The notes below the pieces were generated by a model, which made no database searches, was not told the origin of the DNA, and was given only the letters and a program-made list of their open reading frames with translations. Of a stretch of 64,000 nucleotides of DNA, positions 62,267 to 64,000 are shown one piece after another. Position numbers and translations under genes: made by a program. Origin of the DNA: a virus; the IMG/VR virus record IMGVR_UViG_3300005253_000455, positions 1 through 64,000 of that record; one strand, given 5' to 3'. Numbering within the stretch: position 1 is the first letter of the stretch; each line of letters starts with the position of its first letter.

Positions 62267-64000
62267 GTGGCAAAAGGTGTGCCTAGAGGAAGTCTTGGAA
62301 GTCTGAGTGTAGCAGTTGGTGCTAATACTGAGGGACTTACTGAGGTTGTTGGTGAGTTGCGAAAGGTAGCAACTGCTATTCGCAGTCTTTCAACTCGTGT
62401 TAGTAATCAAAGTAAAAAGATGGAAGCTGCCTTTGGGAAGGCTGCAAAGGCTTCTAAGAATCTTTCTACTCAAACTAACAAAGCTACTAATTCTGCGAAA
62501 AGACAAGAGTCTGCTCTTCTAAAAGAATCAAAAGCTCTTGCTGCTGCTGAGAATAAAACGCTTAATTTAGTGGCAGCAATGCGACGGGCTGGTGCTTCTA
62601 GTTCTGAGATTAGAAGGCTTGGAGAAGCAACACGGCAATTCAGGAGACAAATAAAAGCAGCTCGTGGTAATACAGTAGCATTTTCAGCGGCTCAGGCTAG
62701 ATTGGCAAAAACGAGTAATGATGCGAGAAGAAGGCTTACAACTTTCAATTCAGCTGTTAGAAAACAAGAACTGACAAAAGCAGCTACAGAGACTAAATTG
62801 TTTAGGAATAAGATGCAAGATCTTACTAAATCTGTGACTCTTGCTCTTGGGCCTTTGTCTGGGGTGGCCTCCCGTCTCACAGCATTTGCGGGGTTGGCCA
62901 ATAAAAACACTGTTGCAATTGCAGGGATGATCGGAGCAGTTATTGGGCTTGGGTTTGTAATCAAGAAAGCAATTACAGCAGGCTCAGTCTTTGAAGTTCA
63001 GTTTAGAAGGATAGAAGCTCAATTAGAAATTACTGGTCGATCAGCAGAATTCTCAGCAGCAGAAATTAATAAGTTTGCAGAAGAAGTAGCGGATGCTACA
63101 CTCACTAATGCTAAAACTGCAAGGCAAGCATCATCTGCACTTTTATTCTTTGGACAAGTCTCAAAAGAAAATTTCAAAACTGTTCTAAATCTTGCGCAAA
63201 GTTTATCTACAGTTCTCGGTGGAGATTTGGTACAATCAGCTAAAAGAATCGGTCGGGCCTTGGAAGACCCAGGAGAGGGTCTAAGTTCATTGAATAGGCA
63301 GCTTGCTCTACTTACACCAAGAGAGGAAGAAGTTGCCAAAGGCTTGGCCGCGATGGGGGAAGAGGCTAGAGCGACAAGATTCATTTTAGAAAAATTAGGT
63401 AAAAAACTTGGTGATCTTGGAGTCAAAGAAGCCGCAGGGGTTGCTGGAGCCTTTGATACCCTTGTTGAGAGAATTGGAAGATTCCTTGAAATTGCAGGAG
63501 AAGCTGGTGGGATTCTTCAACCAATTACTGAGAGTTTTGGGAGAATGAGTAAACAGTTGGAAAAGGTTAATAAGGGTCTAAAAGGTATGCCTTTAGGATT
63601 GAGGGTTGTTGGTCAAATCATCAAAGCAGTTACAAAAACTTTTGAGGTGTTCATCTTCAATTTAGATATTATTACATCAACTATTGGAATTCTTCTTGTT
63701 ATTAAATTGATTGTGAAGCTTGTTGCAGCTATGAAAGTTTTGATTGTCACTGTTACCCTTGCTACTGCGGGTATGAAGGCATTGGCTATAGTATCTGCAA
63801 TAGCTAATCCTTGGCTTATACTAGCTGCAGCGGTTGGTGCTGTTGCAATTAAGATGAAGTTTTTCAATGATGAAGTTGATAGAACATCAGCTAGTGGTTT
63901 AGAAGCGGAAATCAAAAGAGTTAAAAGAGAGTTAAAAGGACTTGAAGATAGTTTTCTGAAAATTAAAACTGGATTAGTCCTTGGTGGAAAATTCATAGAT
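62267..64000 (+). CDS. Tail tape measure protein (3' truncated by window)
   Basis: Starts at GTG 62267 after GGAAGGAGATAACT and stays open for 578 codons to the window end. The N-terminal 250 residues are coiled-coil and Ala/Lys/Ser-rich (KKMEAAFGKAAKASKNLSTQ). Around residues 245-400 lies the TMP_2-type domain (FEVQFRRIEAQLEITG, then ALLFFGQVSKENFKTVLNLA), followed by hydrophobic segments near 490-530. It sets tail length. The rest of the gene lies outside the window. Confidence 0.9.
   Translation, partial: MAKGVPRGSLGSLSVAVGANTEGLTEVVGELRKVATAIRSLSTRVSNQSKKMEAAFGKAAKASKNLSTQTNKATNSAKRQESALLKESKALAAAENKTLNLVAAMRRAGASSSEIRRLGEATRQFRRQIKAARGNTVAFSAAQARLAKTSNDARRRLTTFNSAVRKQELTKAATETKLFRNKMQDLTKSVTLALGPLSGVASRLTAFAGLANKNTVAIAGMIGAVIGLGFVIKKAITAGSVFEVQFRRIEAQLEITGRSAEFSAAEINKFAEEVADATLTNAKTARQASSALLFFGQVSKENFKTVLNLAQSLSTVLGGDLVQSAKRIGRALEDPGEGLSSLNRQLALLTPREEEVAKGLAAMGEEARATRFILEKLGKKLGDLGVKEAAGVAGAFDTLVERIGRFLEIAGEAGGILQPITESFGRMSKQLEKVNKGLKGMPLGLRVVGQIIKAVTKTFEVFIFNLDIITSTIGILLVIKLIVKLVAAMKVLIVTVTLATAGMKALAIVSAIANPWLILAAAVGAVAIKMKFFNDEVDRTSASGLEAEIKRVKRELKGLEDSFLKIKTGLVLGGKFID

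Noticed and set aside
1-64000. Integrase, transposase or CRISPR array
   Set aside because: No recombinase motif, IS-like terminal repeat or regularly spaced repeat array was found. The only mobile element with clear support is the terL intein.

Overview
This window is most of the genome of a tailed double-stranded DNA phage with siphovirus-type morphogenesis genes. It has a terminase, portal, HK97-type capsid genes, a tail tube, frameshifted tail chaperones and a tape measure protein, but no sheath, baseplate wedge or integrase that I can recognise. Base composition is low in GC by eye and Shine-Dalgarno sites are strong (AAGGAG or AAGGGG, 5-8 nt from the start). The host cannot be named. Small lipobox proteins fit a diderm host but do not prove it. 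The window ends inside the tape measure gene and opens inside a tail-tip-like gene. The missing piece is probably a few kb of tail genes, which suggests a circularly permuted or circularly assembled genome.

Layout. (1) 1-4.4 kb, rightward: end of a tail-tip-like protein, fibre/appendage genes, an M15-type endolysin and three small membrane proteins (candidate holins), closed by a hairpin terminator shared with the opposing operon. (2) 4.4-38.3 kb, leftward: about 80 genes in tight, often ATGA-coupled order. They cover DNA replication (UDG-PolA fusion, DUF3987-like ATPase, RecD2-like helicase), recombination (RecA-fold ATPase, PD-(D/E)XK nuclease), nucleotide supply (dCMP deaminase, thymidylate kinase, B12-dependent ribonucleotide reductase), a ParB-methyltransferase fusion, an APS-kinase-like protein and a sulfotransferase, a GHKL-ATPase/metalloprotease fusion, a metzincin-like lipoprotein, and many small Cys-rich or charged proteins. 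A GC-richer island of very small overlapping genes at 22.1-24.0 kb is bounded by long hairpins. (3) 38.3-39.05 kb: a divergent control region with leftward and rightward promoters, CATA(C/G)TATG palindromes and a large inverted repeat. (4) 39.05-64 kb, rightward: terminase small subunit, two enzyme genes, terminase large subunit with a class 3 intein, portal, protease/scaffold, decoration protein, capsid protein, connector. Then a cassette at 49.7-55.4 kb (two or three glycosyltransferase-like enzymes, a methyltransferase, a B12-binding radical SAM enzyme, a lipoprotein, a sulfotransferase), then further structural genes through the tape measure.

How it works together, and what is most unusual. 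Three promoters at 24.4, 36.8 and 38.9 kb carry an identical 12-bp element exactly 6 bp upstream of the -35 box, which suggests one phage-specific promoter class joining leftward and rightward transcription. Two more consensus promoters at 32.9 and 33.1 kb lack it. The 49.7-55.4 kb cassette sits inside the morphogenesis operon and has its own perfect TTGACA-17-TATAAT promoter inside the preceding gene, so it looks like an autonomous moron for decorating a glycan, possibly by sulfation. The APS-kinase-like gene and a second sulfotransferase in the leftward operon could supply and use PAPS. Two enzymes (NrdJ and the radical SAM protein) make the phage dependent on cobalamin. I saw no CRISPR array, transposase or convincing tRNA.
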